Below, piece by piece: positions 21,950-33,899 of a stretch of DNA of 64,000 nucleotides. Numbering within the stretch: the first letter of the stretch is position 1; each line of letters begins with the position of its first letter. The notes below the pieces were generated by a model. That model was not told where the DNA came from and made no database searches. It saw only the letters and a list, made by a program, of their open reading frames with translations. This stretch comes from Dermanyssus gallinae. Lineage: Eukaryota; Arthropoda; Arachnida; Mesostigmata; Dermanyssidae. The stretch covers positions 372,001-436,000 of the forward strand of contig QVRM01002491.1 of the NCBI GenBank assembly GCA_003439945.1, written 5' to 3'. Made by a program: the position numbers and the translations under genes.

Positions 21950-23700
21950 GACATTCTCAACGAGTTCACTCAGAACAGAGCGTCGAAGCTGTTTATCTTA
22001 GTTCCCAAAAATCCGACAGCGACCACTTATGTGCAAATGCCTCGTGCTAAAATACGAGGCAAAAACCTCAACTGCATGGCCAAAAGATACTACAGTATAT
22101 AGCGGATTTACACGTTGTGCCAGCATGCAGATTACGCGCGCAAACGCAAAACCGTACAGAACTGAGTTTGACGATCCGCTTAGGACTCTTAGCCGCGCGA
22201 CCCCAACCTTGGTTTCAAATGCGGAGGGTAAGGGCACTTCGCAAAGGGCTTGCACGAGCAACAGGAGAAGCTATAAATGAAGAAGGCCACGAACCTCCAC
22301 GACAACCGCAAACAAAGTGACCATTAACATTAAAGTACTGGCGGTCGCGCGTTCCCATAGGGGCGCGGCATATAGCATGATGCTATCGACTACTGATACT
22401 AAGAGATGGCGTCGAAAGCCGGTTGTTTTTCCACTCCTAGGATATTTTTTCCCAGTTCTGTAGCTTTTAGCTGCATAGCCCTCAGAAGTATTTTTGTGAG
22501 AGCCTTGTTCAGGATCACGCCCAAGTACTTGCCTAAATCATGGTTTCGGGTGTTGCGTGCCTTTCCAGGGGTAAGCTTAGATTCTGTGGAGGCCGGGAGG
22601 TTCCCTTAAACGGCCTGAACAGAATTTATAACAATTGCTTCCGCTTTTTGTAGAGTCAATCTAAGACCGAGCGGGTAGAGGTATTATTTTATATCCGCCA
22701 GGGCTCTGTTGGCTGTTCTTTTGAATAGACTCCCGTCGGAGAAGTGACGATCAGTGTAAGATCGTCCTCTCAGGCGACGCAATAGACTCCGGGAGGATGC
22801 GGGAATCTAAATACTCTATCGTAGGTTATATTCCATAGGATGGGTTCCAGTAAGGACCCCTGGGGAGCCCCGGCGGTGACTGCGTAGTATACGCCTTCAT
22901 AGGTAGATATATTTTAGATACGACGCTCGTGTACGTTGCCAATAGGGGATACGCCTTTGTCTGCAAGCGATTTGTTTATGGAATTACACGTGTTTGATAG
23001 TTAAAAGGATGGCCAGACAATACGGCCGGTTTGCTCGCAGCGCATTTTTGTAAGCTTTAGCTATGTTCACTAATGTTTCTGAGCTTTGCTAATGGCTGAC
23101 TGTATAGAATGTCGGCCTCGGAAACTGTGTTGGTTTTCCGTTAGCGCCTTTTTGTTTTTTTGAGCTCTATTACTAGTCCTCGTTGAAAATGTGCTCAGCT
23201 GCTTTGGATAGGCAGGAAAACACACTTATAGGGCGGTGCGCCGAGGCCACGGCTCTGTTGTCAACTGAGGTGTTTTTAACACCCTCGATTGTCAGGATAT
23301 TTTGATTCTGTAGGAGGATAGCTTTCCGTTTCTTAAGGCGTGGCAATGCCTTTTGCAGTCCCGAGGATTGGGGCAAATCTCGCTCGATGGCGCGATCGTC
23401 TTTGTCGTACCTTTATGACATCAATTAAGCTCTTGTGAGTGCCTTGTCTCTTAAAATACTTTCATTATTGAAGCCTGTTACAGTATAGGTGCGCGAAGGC
23501 CAATATTTTTCGGCTAGCTTATCTTTGAGGAGGAGGCTTTGTATCTTCACAGCTATGAGTTCCCCTGATGGTGGGAGAGCTCTGGGAGTGGTCCGGTATT
23601 TGTCTGTGTTTTGTTCTCGTTAGGGTGAGACCTAACTCAAGGGCTCTGCGACAAATATCACGTATATACAGGCGCACAGTTTGTACTTCTAAAGAGACTA
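21950..23700 (-). pseudogene. Decayed R1/jockey-like LINE reverse transcriptase
   Basis: Minus-strand fragments in several frames fall in the order of a non-LTR reverse transcriptase. AHRPISVFSCLSKAAEHIF lies near 23250-23180, matching the RPISLL motif. VTAGAPQGSLLEPILWN lies near 22885-22830, motif B. EDDLTLIV lies near 22760, where the active-site YADDL would be (Tyr-Ala lost). KYLGVILNKALT lies near 22530. Stops and frameshifts are frequent between these motifs. Clade assignment to R1-like rests on overall motif wording and is uncertain. Confidence 0.7.
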
Positions 23701-23736
23701 GTGAGTGTATAGTTCGGTGTTTGCTGACTAGTTTTT

Positions 23737-24085
23737 CTACGTACTGACAGTCGTCAGGGCCGTGGAGAATAAATTTCTTTTCATCCGAAAAAACGGTGTT
23801 TTTCCACTTATTATCCTAATTTGGTGTCTATGCAAAAATTCACGCCGTGCGACAATGTGCTCCGGTTGCAGTCGCGATATAAGCTTCCTTTTCGCGTATA
23901 GCACGTTTTTGTCAGAACTTAACACTCGGTACACTGTGGATCGGTGCACTGGCACTCGCAAATTGGTCCTGATCCTGGAAGAAGACATTTGGTCATGAGT
24001 AGCCAATTGTATGATCCTACGCCGATTTCGAATTGTCGGAACTGGCTTACGCCCACTGTTAGATCTGCACCTTTGGTTCACTCCA
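23737..24085 (-). pseudogene. Tc1-like transposase fragment
   Basis: DNA-binding part of a Tc1-family transposase. GRKPVPTIRNRRRIIQLATH begins near 24053, then SSSRIRTNL, VHRSTVYRVL, LQPEHIVARREF. A frameshift near 23800 leads to NTVFSDEKKFILHGPDD, carrying the first catalytic aspartate. The remaining catalytic domain is absent. No terminal inverted repeats were found. Confidence 0.85.
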
Positions 24086-24669
24086 GGGTGTAAGAACCTG
24101 CTGATGGTGCTCTTATGCCGTTACTTACCGTACTCTTATGCTACAGTTACTATAGCTAGTAACTGTATGATCGAGCTCAGCATATGTCTCAATACTTGTA
24201 TTTTCGTTATCCGAGAGATCCTTTGTACGACCCATGGTTTAAACATAAGCTTCGTCGTAAGTTCGGAGCAACGACTAAGCTGTAGAACATAGAACGATTG
24301 ATTTAGCTAGACCATTTGATCCCCGGGATCGTATATCAGCTGTAGTATCGACTACCCTTTACAAACAAGAGCTGTGTTGTTAGCATGTTATTGTTGCTAA
24401 TATTTTGCAACACTATTTTTTCATACTTTTTATTTTTTGTATGAACCGATTGTGAGATTGCAACAAAATTAACCCCATACTCGTGATTCGTCATGTACAT
24501 CGTGCTTCTAAAATTTCAAAACGTTCAAATAAATCGAGCCGAAATTATCACAAAAAACATGCGCTGCTATTTTTTGCAACGCATTTTAGTTTATAAAAAA
24601 AAGCAAATGGCGTACATCATTTATTGATTTACTAAAAATCATCAAAATTGCTGAAAGTATTCAGCAAAC

Positions 24670-24915
24670 AGTTGGAGTTTCTCAAGCTGACTCTGCAAGC
24701 CTATTTTCATTTCTTATCTACCTGATGGACTTGACATATGCTCAGCGTAAGGGCACAGCTTTCTTTCTACGCAGATGACCGCATTGTTTTAGGGAAGACA
24801 AGAGGACAGTTACAATTGTATTTCAATGAAATATCAACATAGTGTAACATGATTTAATCAAAAACAACAGCAAAACCCTGTAATCGGTACCCTGTCGAGT
24901 GGTACTCATCACCGT
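24670..24915 (+). pseudogene. LINE reverse transcriptase relic (motifs B and C)
   Basis: Short plus-strand remnant. VGVSQADSASLFSFLIYLMD in one frame corresponds to the G-V-P-Q-G-S motif, and after a frame change LSFYADDRIVLG supplies the active-site YADD, followed by GQLQLYFNEIST. Both motifs fall at the expected spacing. No flanking ends are recognisable. Confidence 0.65.
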
Positions 24916-26739
24916 GTATGCCTAAAAGGTAAATGTTGTAATATTCGGGGAATAAAATAGCTCTAACATAGAATAATAAATTATTTTTATCCCATGAAGG
25001 GGACTATATATATATATGCAGCATATTGACGGCTAAGTATGCAAACAGCATGAGTGACATCGACCAAATCAATTTTCTCAGTTACACATAACTAAGTACA
25101 ACAACCGTCCAGTCGTGCGTAAACGACAAAATAAGCGAATGTAGATGGCTCGATAGGATAATAATAGAACATATTAAAAGTGATTAATAAAATGTATGCA
25201 TATGGGAAAATAATGCTACTTGTTTCAGGGCAAATCTGTATGTATATATATATATATATATATATATCGGCACAACGACTTCAGCAAGTACAGTAATGCT
25301 GGGAGTACCTGCGCAATTTCTGAGCACGATCAGCACTCTTCAACATTTTAATATAGAGCACGACCTTTGTCAACGTTGCCACTGTTTTATCGCACTGCCG
25401 TTGACGTCAATCGAGATGAAATCTCGAAGGCAAACTGATCGGCTTGGCTGCTCGAAGTACAGACAGGGGCAATGAGGCGAAGCGCAGTTGGCAGCCCGCC
25501 AGCGGCGCAGACGGAAAACCTACGTGGGACTTTCTATAATTTACTCTTTATTAGCCTCATCCAACCACCGATCCGAATGATCGACTCAGTGATGTATTCA
25601 TGGCAGTGAGGTTGCGATGACGACGAGACAACGTCCTCTGACCCGAGGAGTGGGCCTCCCCCACAGACCCTTTTAACCGGGTCAACCGCCCCAGATTGTT
25701 GTAGGCAGCTTCAAGCAAGCCGATAAATTGCTTTTCGGTTTCTATTGCTGTCGGGTACAACGCTGCACGATGTTTTCCCCAGCTGTTTATGGACTAGCCA
25801 GTGGTGACTGATTACGCCGATATCAGAGGAAATATAGGCAGAAATAAATGCTTAGGCATATCGTATGTACCTTGCTGCTTTTTATGCGCTCCTGTGATTT
25901 ACTTTTGGCATCGTATTACCACTACTACCACTATTGTGTCATGTTGCCACTAGTAATAATAATGCAGTGGGTAAAGTTATGACGCTAAGGAGCGTTAAAC
26001 CTGTGCCAACGAATCCGTATATCAACAATTGTGCGTTAATATTTAATAATAAACACATCGATATATATATACACCTAATTCGTTTCCGAGCTCTTTTGAA
26101 CGCTGCTTTTGAAATACAATGACCAATAGACGTTAATAAATCATTATTCCGGTAGCACCTCTATTTTCTGCACAGGAATATCAATCTTAAGGAAAACAAA
26201 TAATTAATTAATATAAATGTATGCAGGTTTTAGTCGTCATTGTCAATGCTTTAGTGACGCAAGGGATGCTAGGAATAGGTAAAGACCGCCAAAACTCGTG
26301 CAATTACTGGCGTAGTTGTTCTATAACATAGTACTTAGGTAGAAACTTAAAAGCCAGGAAGAGGTGAATTTCGACAACTGTAAATGCCAGGTATCTTCCG
26401 AGTGCTCTGGACAAAACATGTGACTGTTAATCTAATAAGGAACAGTGAGTACATCAATACAAATTAGCACTACAACTCACATATTCTAGGTATGCACACA
26501 ATACTGATGTGTTATTCTATTGCACGCGACGCTATTGACCGGGTCGCCGACATATTAATTTTGCATTCACCTCCAACAAGCTGACGGTAGCAGTTTCTTC
26601 CGCACTCAGTGCATGACTACTACACAAAATACAGCCAAGAACGCATTGTGCGCACTCATTAATCTGGGTAGTGTGAGACTCCCAACCACACAGAAAAATA
26701 GTTTCATATCTGTAGGGAGCCGCTAGTATGGGCTTTCAA
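24916..26739. other. Non-coding stretch with one microsatellite
   Basis: No gene recognised. It contains (TA)n at 25242-25267 and a GC-richer patch at about 25380-25780 with no identifiable coding content. That patch could be part of an LTR or an old repeat. Confidence 0.45.
25242..25267. repeat. (TA)n microsatellite
   Basis: Uninterrupted TA repeat. Confidence 0.95.
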
Positions 26740-27410
26740 TCTTCAGTCTGCTGGCAATGCTTCATGCGTTACCTCCTCTCTTCTTTCATCTTTGTCCTCG
26801 CTCTCATAACGACTTTGATAAAATTTGCACATATGAGCCCGTGTCACAGCTCTTTTCCGACCTGAGCACCCCTAAGAGTAGATCTCTCGCCGTACTGCTC
26901 TGCACGTCTAGTCGTGATTGGGCCGCCTGCTCTGTGCCATCGAGAGCCCTGCATGCGCAAACGTAATCCACCTCCATCCATTAATCGGTCTCGCCGGCAT
27001 CGCACAATTTGTCTACCTCAGCCTTCCCGATCCTCATCATATATGTATGGAAACTGCCATGACCGGTGAGATGTTGTGTACGGTAGTGCGTAGTTTTCGA
27101 GTACTCGCATCGGTACCGTTTCTGTACCCGAGATCTGGAACCTCGTCTTGGGTTTATTGACTTCGTCTATGAGCCTGGTGCGTCCCATCTCGCTTCAGTC
27201 CACTCAGCTTCCCAGCTCTCCAGAGCCTTCTTTCGAATCCTGTGTCTGACCCCGGTATAAAACGTTTTAGCGAGCGCTAGCAGCCATGGCTGACAAGTAA
27301 ATATATTATTATTTATGTTACCGATGTGCAGGGTGGCTGTAAGAAGTACCAGGCCTCCATGCAAGAATTGGGGGTTCCGTGGAACGATGATATGAAATAT
27401 CAAACCAGTG
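26740..27410 (-). pseudogene. R1-like LINE C-terminal region relic
   Basis: Minus-strand relic of the region after the reverse transcriptase. RIRKKALESWEAEWTEARWD (near 27235) leads to a frame change and GRTRLIDEV, then TQHLTGHGSFHTYMMRIGKA (near 27090-27030), a signature of R1-type and related LINEs, followed by a Cys-rich remnant (DKLCDAGETD). A TAA follows within the Cys region, and the residual frame continues to about 26815 without recognisable motifs. Confidence 0.7.
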
Positions 27411-28389
27411 TAGCCAGCTGTTGTAGCCTTCAGTTGAAATAACGGACTATTAGCTAAACTGTCAATCTCTAGAATCTGCGAAATTGTCTATAATGCTGAA
27501 TGTCAAACAGTTACAAATGGCGAAGTCAAGCGTCTGCCTTCAGTCACGCTTCAACGCAAGCTATGTGCCTAACGAAGTGATGACGCGACCAACGCAAGAC
27601 GTGAACTCACTAGTTTTCGTTATGCGAGCCGTTACTAGCCATTATGAGAGCCCTTTATCGCTCTGTACGAAGAACCGCTGTGACGTGTGTTCCTGTGCTA
27701 TACTACGTGACTAGCACTCATCAAATAAAGAACATATTTTTCTTTCGAATTTCGGCCCTTTTAGTTGTATATAAATGTTAGGCAGCACATATTCAACCTG
27801 TATAGAAGCTAAGTAAGTGAGGCGGCTTAGCGGCAAAAAGGTGGTTGCCGTGATTTCGATGTATACTGGATTTCAGCTGATTTTATGTGACAAGCCATTA
27901 TGTTCTCCGCTTCCAACTGAGCGAATGCCGAAATAATCCGCAGTACCGGCTGCATGAAAATACAAACAAAATTTAAATGTGTTAGTCTAAGATACCGAGG
28001 CGGTAATTTCCACATAGATAAAACATATATATAGGTATTGACAGTCCCGCATGCGGCTCATAAACTCGATATGTGGGCCGCCCACCCATTCACTGGAAGG
28101 GTTTGTCCTATGGGAGAGAGTTCCTATTTATGGCCACCTTCCGCTTCTACCCGCACTTCTGAGGTGCTCTCACAGTGCTCGTTGCATATAACCTGCGGCT
28201 AATACCGAGGAACGGAACAAAAAAACGCCAACATACTTCCTAAAGCACTGCTCTTTGTACATACTTACCACGTGCAAAGTGGAGCCAGCGGCAAGGAGTG
28301 CATCGCTTTGTACTCGGGAGTAGCAACAATGTTTTTCTTTTTTTTAAATATCTGTAAGGCTAATGCCCATGTAGGGTTTTTCATATCAT
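27411..28389. other. Non-coding stretch, no gene seen
   Basis: No supported coding, RNA or transposon feature. Confidence 0.5.
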
Positions 28390-28531
28390 GGCTAATTTTT
28401 AATCCACTCCGGCATTTACCTTGTCTAAATTGGAAACCATGCAAACCAATTTAAGAGTGGCCGGTCTGGGTCTCAAACCCAGTCCTCCCGAATGCAAAGC
28501 GCAGGCTTTGCTACTCAGCCATCCTGCTCGG
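28390..28531 (-). repeat. tRNA-derived SINE, minus strand
   Basis: On the minus strand from 28531 an A-box-like GATGGCTGAGTAGC and, about 30 bases later, a B box GGTTTGAGACCC match the internal RNA polymerase III promoter of a tRNA-type head. A non-tRNA tail of about 80 bases follows (GACAAGGTAAATGCCGGAG). The head resembles, but is not the same as, those at 45574 and 48815. It is not called a tRNA gene because the acceptor arms do not pair and a SINE-like tail follows. No target duplication was found. Confidence 0.6.
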
Positions 28532-28883
28532 TGATTATATGAAGTTTTTGTTTCTGTAGGTAATTAGGTGAATGAAAATTCAGCTTTTTCTAAGTGTGTC
28601 AACTTGTAAAATACACTCTATGCATATACAATAACTCGAAAAATAAATAAAACTCACATGCTATGATCAAAACCTCTCCCGATTGTGGTGGAAGAGAGAA
28701 ATCGAGCGCCTATAGTCGTTCAAGTGATACAAGTTGCATAGGTCATTATAGGGCGGCAGCCCGCGCCTCGGTTGTGCAATCCTGTTGTACGGCAAAGCAA
28801 GTAGTAAAACCTGTCCTCGCTATAGCGGGTACGCTAAAGCCATTTCCAACATGGTGGGGGTGGTGTAAAATTCTGGTGGTATT

Positions 28884-29262
28884 TCATATAGCTTTCGAGA
28901 AAATTGATAGCGGAATTCCAACGAAGCGTTTGTGTTTGGAAGCTGAAAGCGCCGTATCAGTTATGGATATGGGAACCAGACCCTGCGAGCATATACAGCA
29001 ACATATTTTAGGCGGTAAACTATCCAGTGCTCGCTTGTGAAAGGTTGGTTTCACTCTATAGAGCTGCCAGAGCTGTGCAGTTGTGAGCTTGTTCCACGCA
29101 AGTTGTATTCCATTACTTGCTGCTGACGACACTTTCAACCTGAAAAGGCTCGTCCACGGTCCGAGGGACGGCTGTGCGAGGTTTTGTATACGAGTCCCGG
29201 CACTTAACGCTTTCCTGCAGCGCTCCGTGATGTACTGACAAAGGGGGATTTCTGACAAGGAA
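28884..29262 (-). pseudogene. LINE fragment, C-terminal region (family of 47.6-49.5 kb)
   Basis: Minus-strand frame with ITERCRKALSAGT, then LAWNKLTTAQLWQLYRVKPT and FHKRALDSLPPKICCCI. The same block in the plus-strand LINE at 48465-48680 reads EERCRKALIAAT, WAKLSSAQLGAPDWMKPAFL and KRVLGLHTPAYNCL. Matching order and spacing show homology. The clade is not determined. Confidence 0.65.
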
Positions 29263-30461
29263 CATACTTCAAGAACGAAAAGGCCTATGTGACAAACGTT
29301 TTCTACAGCTCCACCTGCTCTTCTTTGATAGCAGTCTTTTCACGCGTGCGAGTTATCCACTGCGTCCGAATTTAACAGCCTCGGCTTTGGTCACGTTCGC
29401 TGTGAGATCCTTAAGCGAATACGACTCTAGTAAACATGGTGCTTTCTGTAAGTCCGTTCGAATTTGGCTGGGGTTATCTGCAATAGTACGGTCATTACAG
29501 TGGGATGGCGAAATAGGCCTGCTTACCAGCCGTACAGAAATTCGAATACAAGACGAAAAAGAAACGTTGCCGTATAATCTCTATTACTTCTATTAATATT
29601 ACGGGCACTCTACCGAGGCTTGCATTTTTCTTTTAAGGTTATACTAATCATGTGCGTGACCAGAGATGACCAAAGGCTTCCGTCTAAACCACCGCCAAGT
29701 TACACACAGCTAGTATGGGATACTTGTCGTCTATACACTACATCTACAGTAGGTCGTACATAGGTTGTTCTGGACTGTGGGGGGGGGGGGGTGGTTGGGA
29801 GGAAAGGTGTGAGGAAAATGAGCGAATGACTATCTAAGATCGTACTACTTAAGAGAAATTCAAATTCAACACATCAATTCACTTTAAGAGAATAATAAAC
29901 ATGCCGAATACAAAACGAGTCCAAGGTCGCTAGCTTTTAGCTCCACAAGCTCAGAGTTGCCGGCCATCTCCTCTACTCCGCCCAGTCGACTAATATAGAT
30001 ATAGGCGTACTTTTATGGAGAGTTAAATACAAATGAGAAAGAAAACAAAAAATAAAACAAGTCCCTCACATCTACCCGCAGAGAAATAGATCCCATGACT
30101 CATGACCTTAAAAGATTCATGGCCATTTTCATCAAATCAATGTCATGAAATTTCTCCTCACGTAACAGCCATAAACAAAACATGTAGTAACAAAGTACCG
30201 GTTCGGGTTTGCATATTTAAAGCTCTTCCAGGCGCTCGATATTAACGCCCGAGTTTCGCAAAAATCTGCATCTACAACTGACATTTCATTTTCTTAGACG
30301 GTGATATGCTCATAAAATGTCTCTGTTTGAGCAGGGACGTTGGTAGCCTGTAACAACAACGGAGGTGATGTTAGTAAATAGACAAGCCAAGATTGGCAAA
30401 TGAATTGTATTCCCAATCTGGTCTCCAGCTCCTAGGCTCATCGTCGTCAGCTTTGGTGATA
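29263..30461. other. Non-coding stretch between two pieces of one LINE
   Basis: No gene. It separates fragments that are nearly adjacent in the sister copy (see 30462-30660), so it may be an insertion about 1.2 kb long. It contains a run of about 12 G near 29779. Confidence 0.45.
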
Positions 30462-30660
30462 TCACTGAGTTCTATCTGTCGATAATAATTTTACGCCGGA
30501 GAGGTTAATTGCAATATTCAGTAACCGTTTCCCTTTTCGGCAAAGTCTGACGGCCATTCTCCCTTCTCGGCAAAGTTGCATAGCTTTAATTTTGCTTACA
30601 CTTATCTCCAACGTGTTGAGATCTACAAAGTGTTGCAAGTTTAGAAGCAATTCTTAGAAG
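30462..30660 (-). pseudogene. LINE reverse transcriptase fragment (same family)
   Basis: Minus-strand frame with LEISVSKIKAMQLCREGRMA. This matches the block GLEINMQKTEAMKLRHAGRL in the element at 48295-48355, the segment just after the active site. Together with 28884-29262 it would be one element interrupted by about 1.2 kb. Confidence 0.55.
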
Positions 30661-32165
30661 TCGAGTTGATTGCAGGAGTAAGGGTTTATGGCGACAGATA
30701 TACGCGACTACCGTGGAGGACCCGGCGACCATGTCGAGAAAGTACTTAGATAATTTATCAGAAGAAGTGGGGCATACGTTTGTCGGTAACAAATTACACG
30801 CATGCTCATTGCTGCGCTTATAAGAGAATCGTGGTTTGGTTACTCTTTTCAAATTATAATTTAATTGCGCTTGTGTGTAAATGACCTTGCACACTCGTTT
30901 TCAAACTCGATAAAAAAAAACATATTACGGGAGGCAACCGGAAGGTGCTTCCAGGTGCCAAATTACAGAGTTTGTTTATGCGGCTCTAGGTATTTTACGC
31001 CAACTTGTTAAGCGTTTGTAGAATCAACGTCAATTGTAAACCTGAAATATGTGAAGCAATGTTTATAGATTTCTGTTCAGGTATCCATCGCCTGAGATCG
31101 AATTCTACACCGCTTGGGACGGGAAGTGAGATTCCCTATTCGTAACAAAAACGTTTAACTAGATTTAATGCTTTTCCAAACAAAAAAAAAAGAACAGGAG
31201 AGGCCGACACTGTAACTAACGCTGTGTCTTTTTTAATTCTGAGCAAGGACGTCTAATGTCTCGGAGCCTAAGACTGGGAAATCCCTGACAAGCTCTTGTA
31301 AAGGCGCTCCTCAAGGACTAGAAGTCCAGTTCTCTGGTAAGTAGATTCACAACATATGTTTTAGAAGCGAAAATAACCGGCGCACAAAAATTAACAGCTT
31401 ACTGACAAGTTAAAGTGACCAAGTAAAGTAATCCTCGATAAGACAGTACTACGGACACCCACGTCAAGGGAGAGCGACTGGATTTGACCGGGTTCATGAG
31501 TCCCACGCTACCGTGGCTTTAACAAACCCACCTTTTGTGTTTAATCATTTAATCTTTATTGAAAAAACAATTAAAAATATATACATACATAAGTATACAT
31601 ATGGGTACATGTTTGTTTATATATGGGTTCAAATGAACAAGTATGAAACGTCGTAACAACGAAACTGGTTGAAACTTGATGCCGCTTTTGGGATAATCTA
31701 GGGATGCCAATAGTATGTCCGGCGCATTGTTGTGCGCATGGGCGGGCGTCAATTAACGCGGCAATGCTTGTGAGGGCATCATAACGTTCCCATTGTAAAA
31801 TTCGCAATGCGAGTATTGGCTGTAACTTTGAAGGTCAGCGTTGGAACAGTATGGATTAGCAGTTATGCAGCAATTGTGCTCAACAGGTTGCGTTACCTGA
31901 AGGTATGCGCGCAGTGAGTTCCAAAGAAGCCTAACAAACCGCAAAAGAAACTGCGTTTGGGGCTAGAACAGCAACACTTGTTCCGGTCGACACATCCCCC
32001 TAAGAGAATCAAAGACGCTTAATTCGAACGACGAACTAGAAGCCAGAGTGAAAAACTGGCTTTGGTCACAGCCGCAGAAAATCTGGCAATTTTCCGGCTC
32101 ATGAAACAGTGAGATAGTTAACGCTCAGGCCTCTGGTAATTACTTTTGAGTGTCGTTTCTTACCT

Positions 32166-32224
<59 letters not shown>

Positions 32225-33119
32225 GGTCATCGCTATTAGTGATTACAGTCTACCTGGAATGAACTGTTTTCTGCTTCTTGTATGCTGCGATGAATATAGT
32301 TTCTGCGTGGAATTCGCATCAAGTCAACCTTTATACATGAGTCTAAGCCAGATCTCATTTAGGCAGTTGACCCTTATATTAATAACAATCTGAGGGTCGT
32401 TCTATGTCTTGTAATAAGCGTCTGCCATCCGCTTTTTTTTTGTGTTACTTAAGCCTCTTCCTTCAGCGAATAAATGTAAGTTTCTACTAAAGAGTAGAGA
32501 AGATATTGTCGCCTACTTCAGCAGTCTAACCGGGTTGACTTGACAAGAACCCCATTTAGGCTCATACGTTTGGTATCGACCATACTCATCCTTAAAAAAA
32601 TGAGCATTCTTGTTTGCTGAATATTTCTCACTTGTTTTTTTGGGCCGACTATTTAAGCGTCTATTTACATTACAAACTTAAGCAGACCCTGCACTTGACG
32701 ACATCCCATTTAAAAAAATATATATAGAGGTTTTGCACAGAACTACTGTTTTGTTCACTGATTTGCAAGCTCTGTGTGCTTTTTATTATAATGTTGCAAC
32801 TACCAAAAGAAAAAACACAGTGATTTCCCGAATCGTAAATTGTTGAAACTAAACAACCAATTATTAAGTGTTGCGTAACATCGTTTTATCCTTATCAGTT
32901 AGAGATTTACATATAACAAGTGTTAGAAGCGATAGCCTTGTCAAATTCTTCTAACGCACGTAATTTTACTGAGTATATGCTCACAAAGAATCGCAAATCC
33001 CTATTATAAGGTTAACTGCCAAAGCACAGAATAAACACCAACCTTGTGTATTTTTTACTTATGTTAAGAATTTTAACTCGACAGTGGCCTCAGCTAGAAA
33101 AAAAACTTAGTCATTTAGA
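30661..33119. other. Non-coding stretch with one microsatellite
   Basis: No supported gene. It contains (TA)n at 32169-32221. A possible reverse-transcriptase motif-B remnant near 31290 was considered and rejected. Confidence 0.5.
32169..32221. repeat. (TA)n microsatellite
   Basis: About 53 bases of pure TA repeat. Confidence 0.95.
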
Positions 33120-33400
33120 GTGGACTCATCCGAAGATTTTAGAAAATTGCAGGATACTATAATGAGTTCTACAAGTGGTCCGTCTCGTTCGATCTGAAAC
33201 TATCGGAGGCAATGTGCGTTGTAGTTCAGTTTGGTCACGGAAATGCAGAGTACAATTACTCCATCGGTAGCCATCCTCTTGCTTAGAAAAAACTGATCAG
33301 AGACCTTGGTGTAATGACGTCCGTTAATATGAAGCACACAAAACAGGTAACATCGTTCTAAGAGCAGCATGGAGAGCAAATTGGATTACACGTTCGTTCA
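33120..33400 (+). pseudogene. CR1-like LINE reverse transcriptase relic
   Basis: Plus-strand remnant of the segment after the active site, in shifting frames: YKWSVSFDLKLSEAMCVVVQ then FGHGNAEYNYSIGSHPL, then LIRDLGVMTSVNMKHTKQV. The D-L-G-V core and the preceding Cys match the same region of the elements at 8232 and 36374. Several stops and shifts; clearly old. Confidence 0.65.
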
Positions 33401-33899
33401 TACTGGCGCTTAAGTGCCAGCAGAACGAGCTAAGTCTCAGCGCCTAAGAACCAGCAGCTTTAGCAATTACAGACTCGAAAAGCTGGGCGCATAAAAATAG
33501 TACCACTGGTTTTCAAGCTAGATTTGCTGCAAATGTTGCACACGCCTCACATATTTGTATGTATATGTATGTATCTACCTCTAAATGACCATCAATGTCG
33601 TCAGCCACAAGAGCTGTTTGTGTTATAGTAGGAAACACAGGCGGAGGTTCTAGTCGAGCACGTATACGTACTCAAATTGTTTTGGCGGCAAAAATGAAAT
33701 TATTTAATAACACACGTCATTTTGTGTTATAAGTTCATTTCATTTGGCGATCATCGCATTTCTTTCATAGCTTTTTCAAATATTTGGTCAACATTTTTTA
33801 GTATGTTTTTTTAAAAGTTATTTTCCTCCCCTGTTGCCGGCAGTAGTATAAACAACTTCAACAACCAATCCGGGATCGCTCCTTTTCAACACCGTCCTC
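33401..33899. other. Non-coding stretch before the CR1-like LINE
   Basis: AT-rich, no frame recognised. It may include the LINE 5' untranslated region. Confidence 0.4.

Noticed and set aside
25557..25760. 67-codon minus-strand frame in a GC-richer patch
   Set aside because: No motif and no splice support; it may be part of an old repeat, but no ends were found.
28458..28531. Functional tRNA gene
   Set aside because: A and B boxes are present, but no acceptor stem pairs and a SINE-like tail follows.
31270..31345. Reverse transcriptase motif-B remnant (CKGAPQGLEVQFSG)
   Set aside because: A single short motif without neighbouring RT motifs at the right spacing; chance cannot be excluded.
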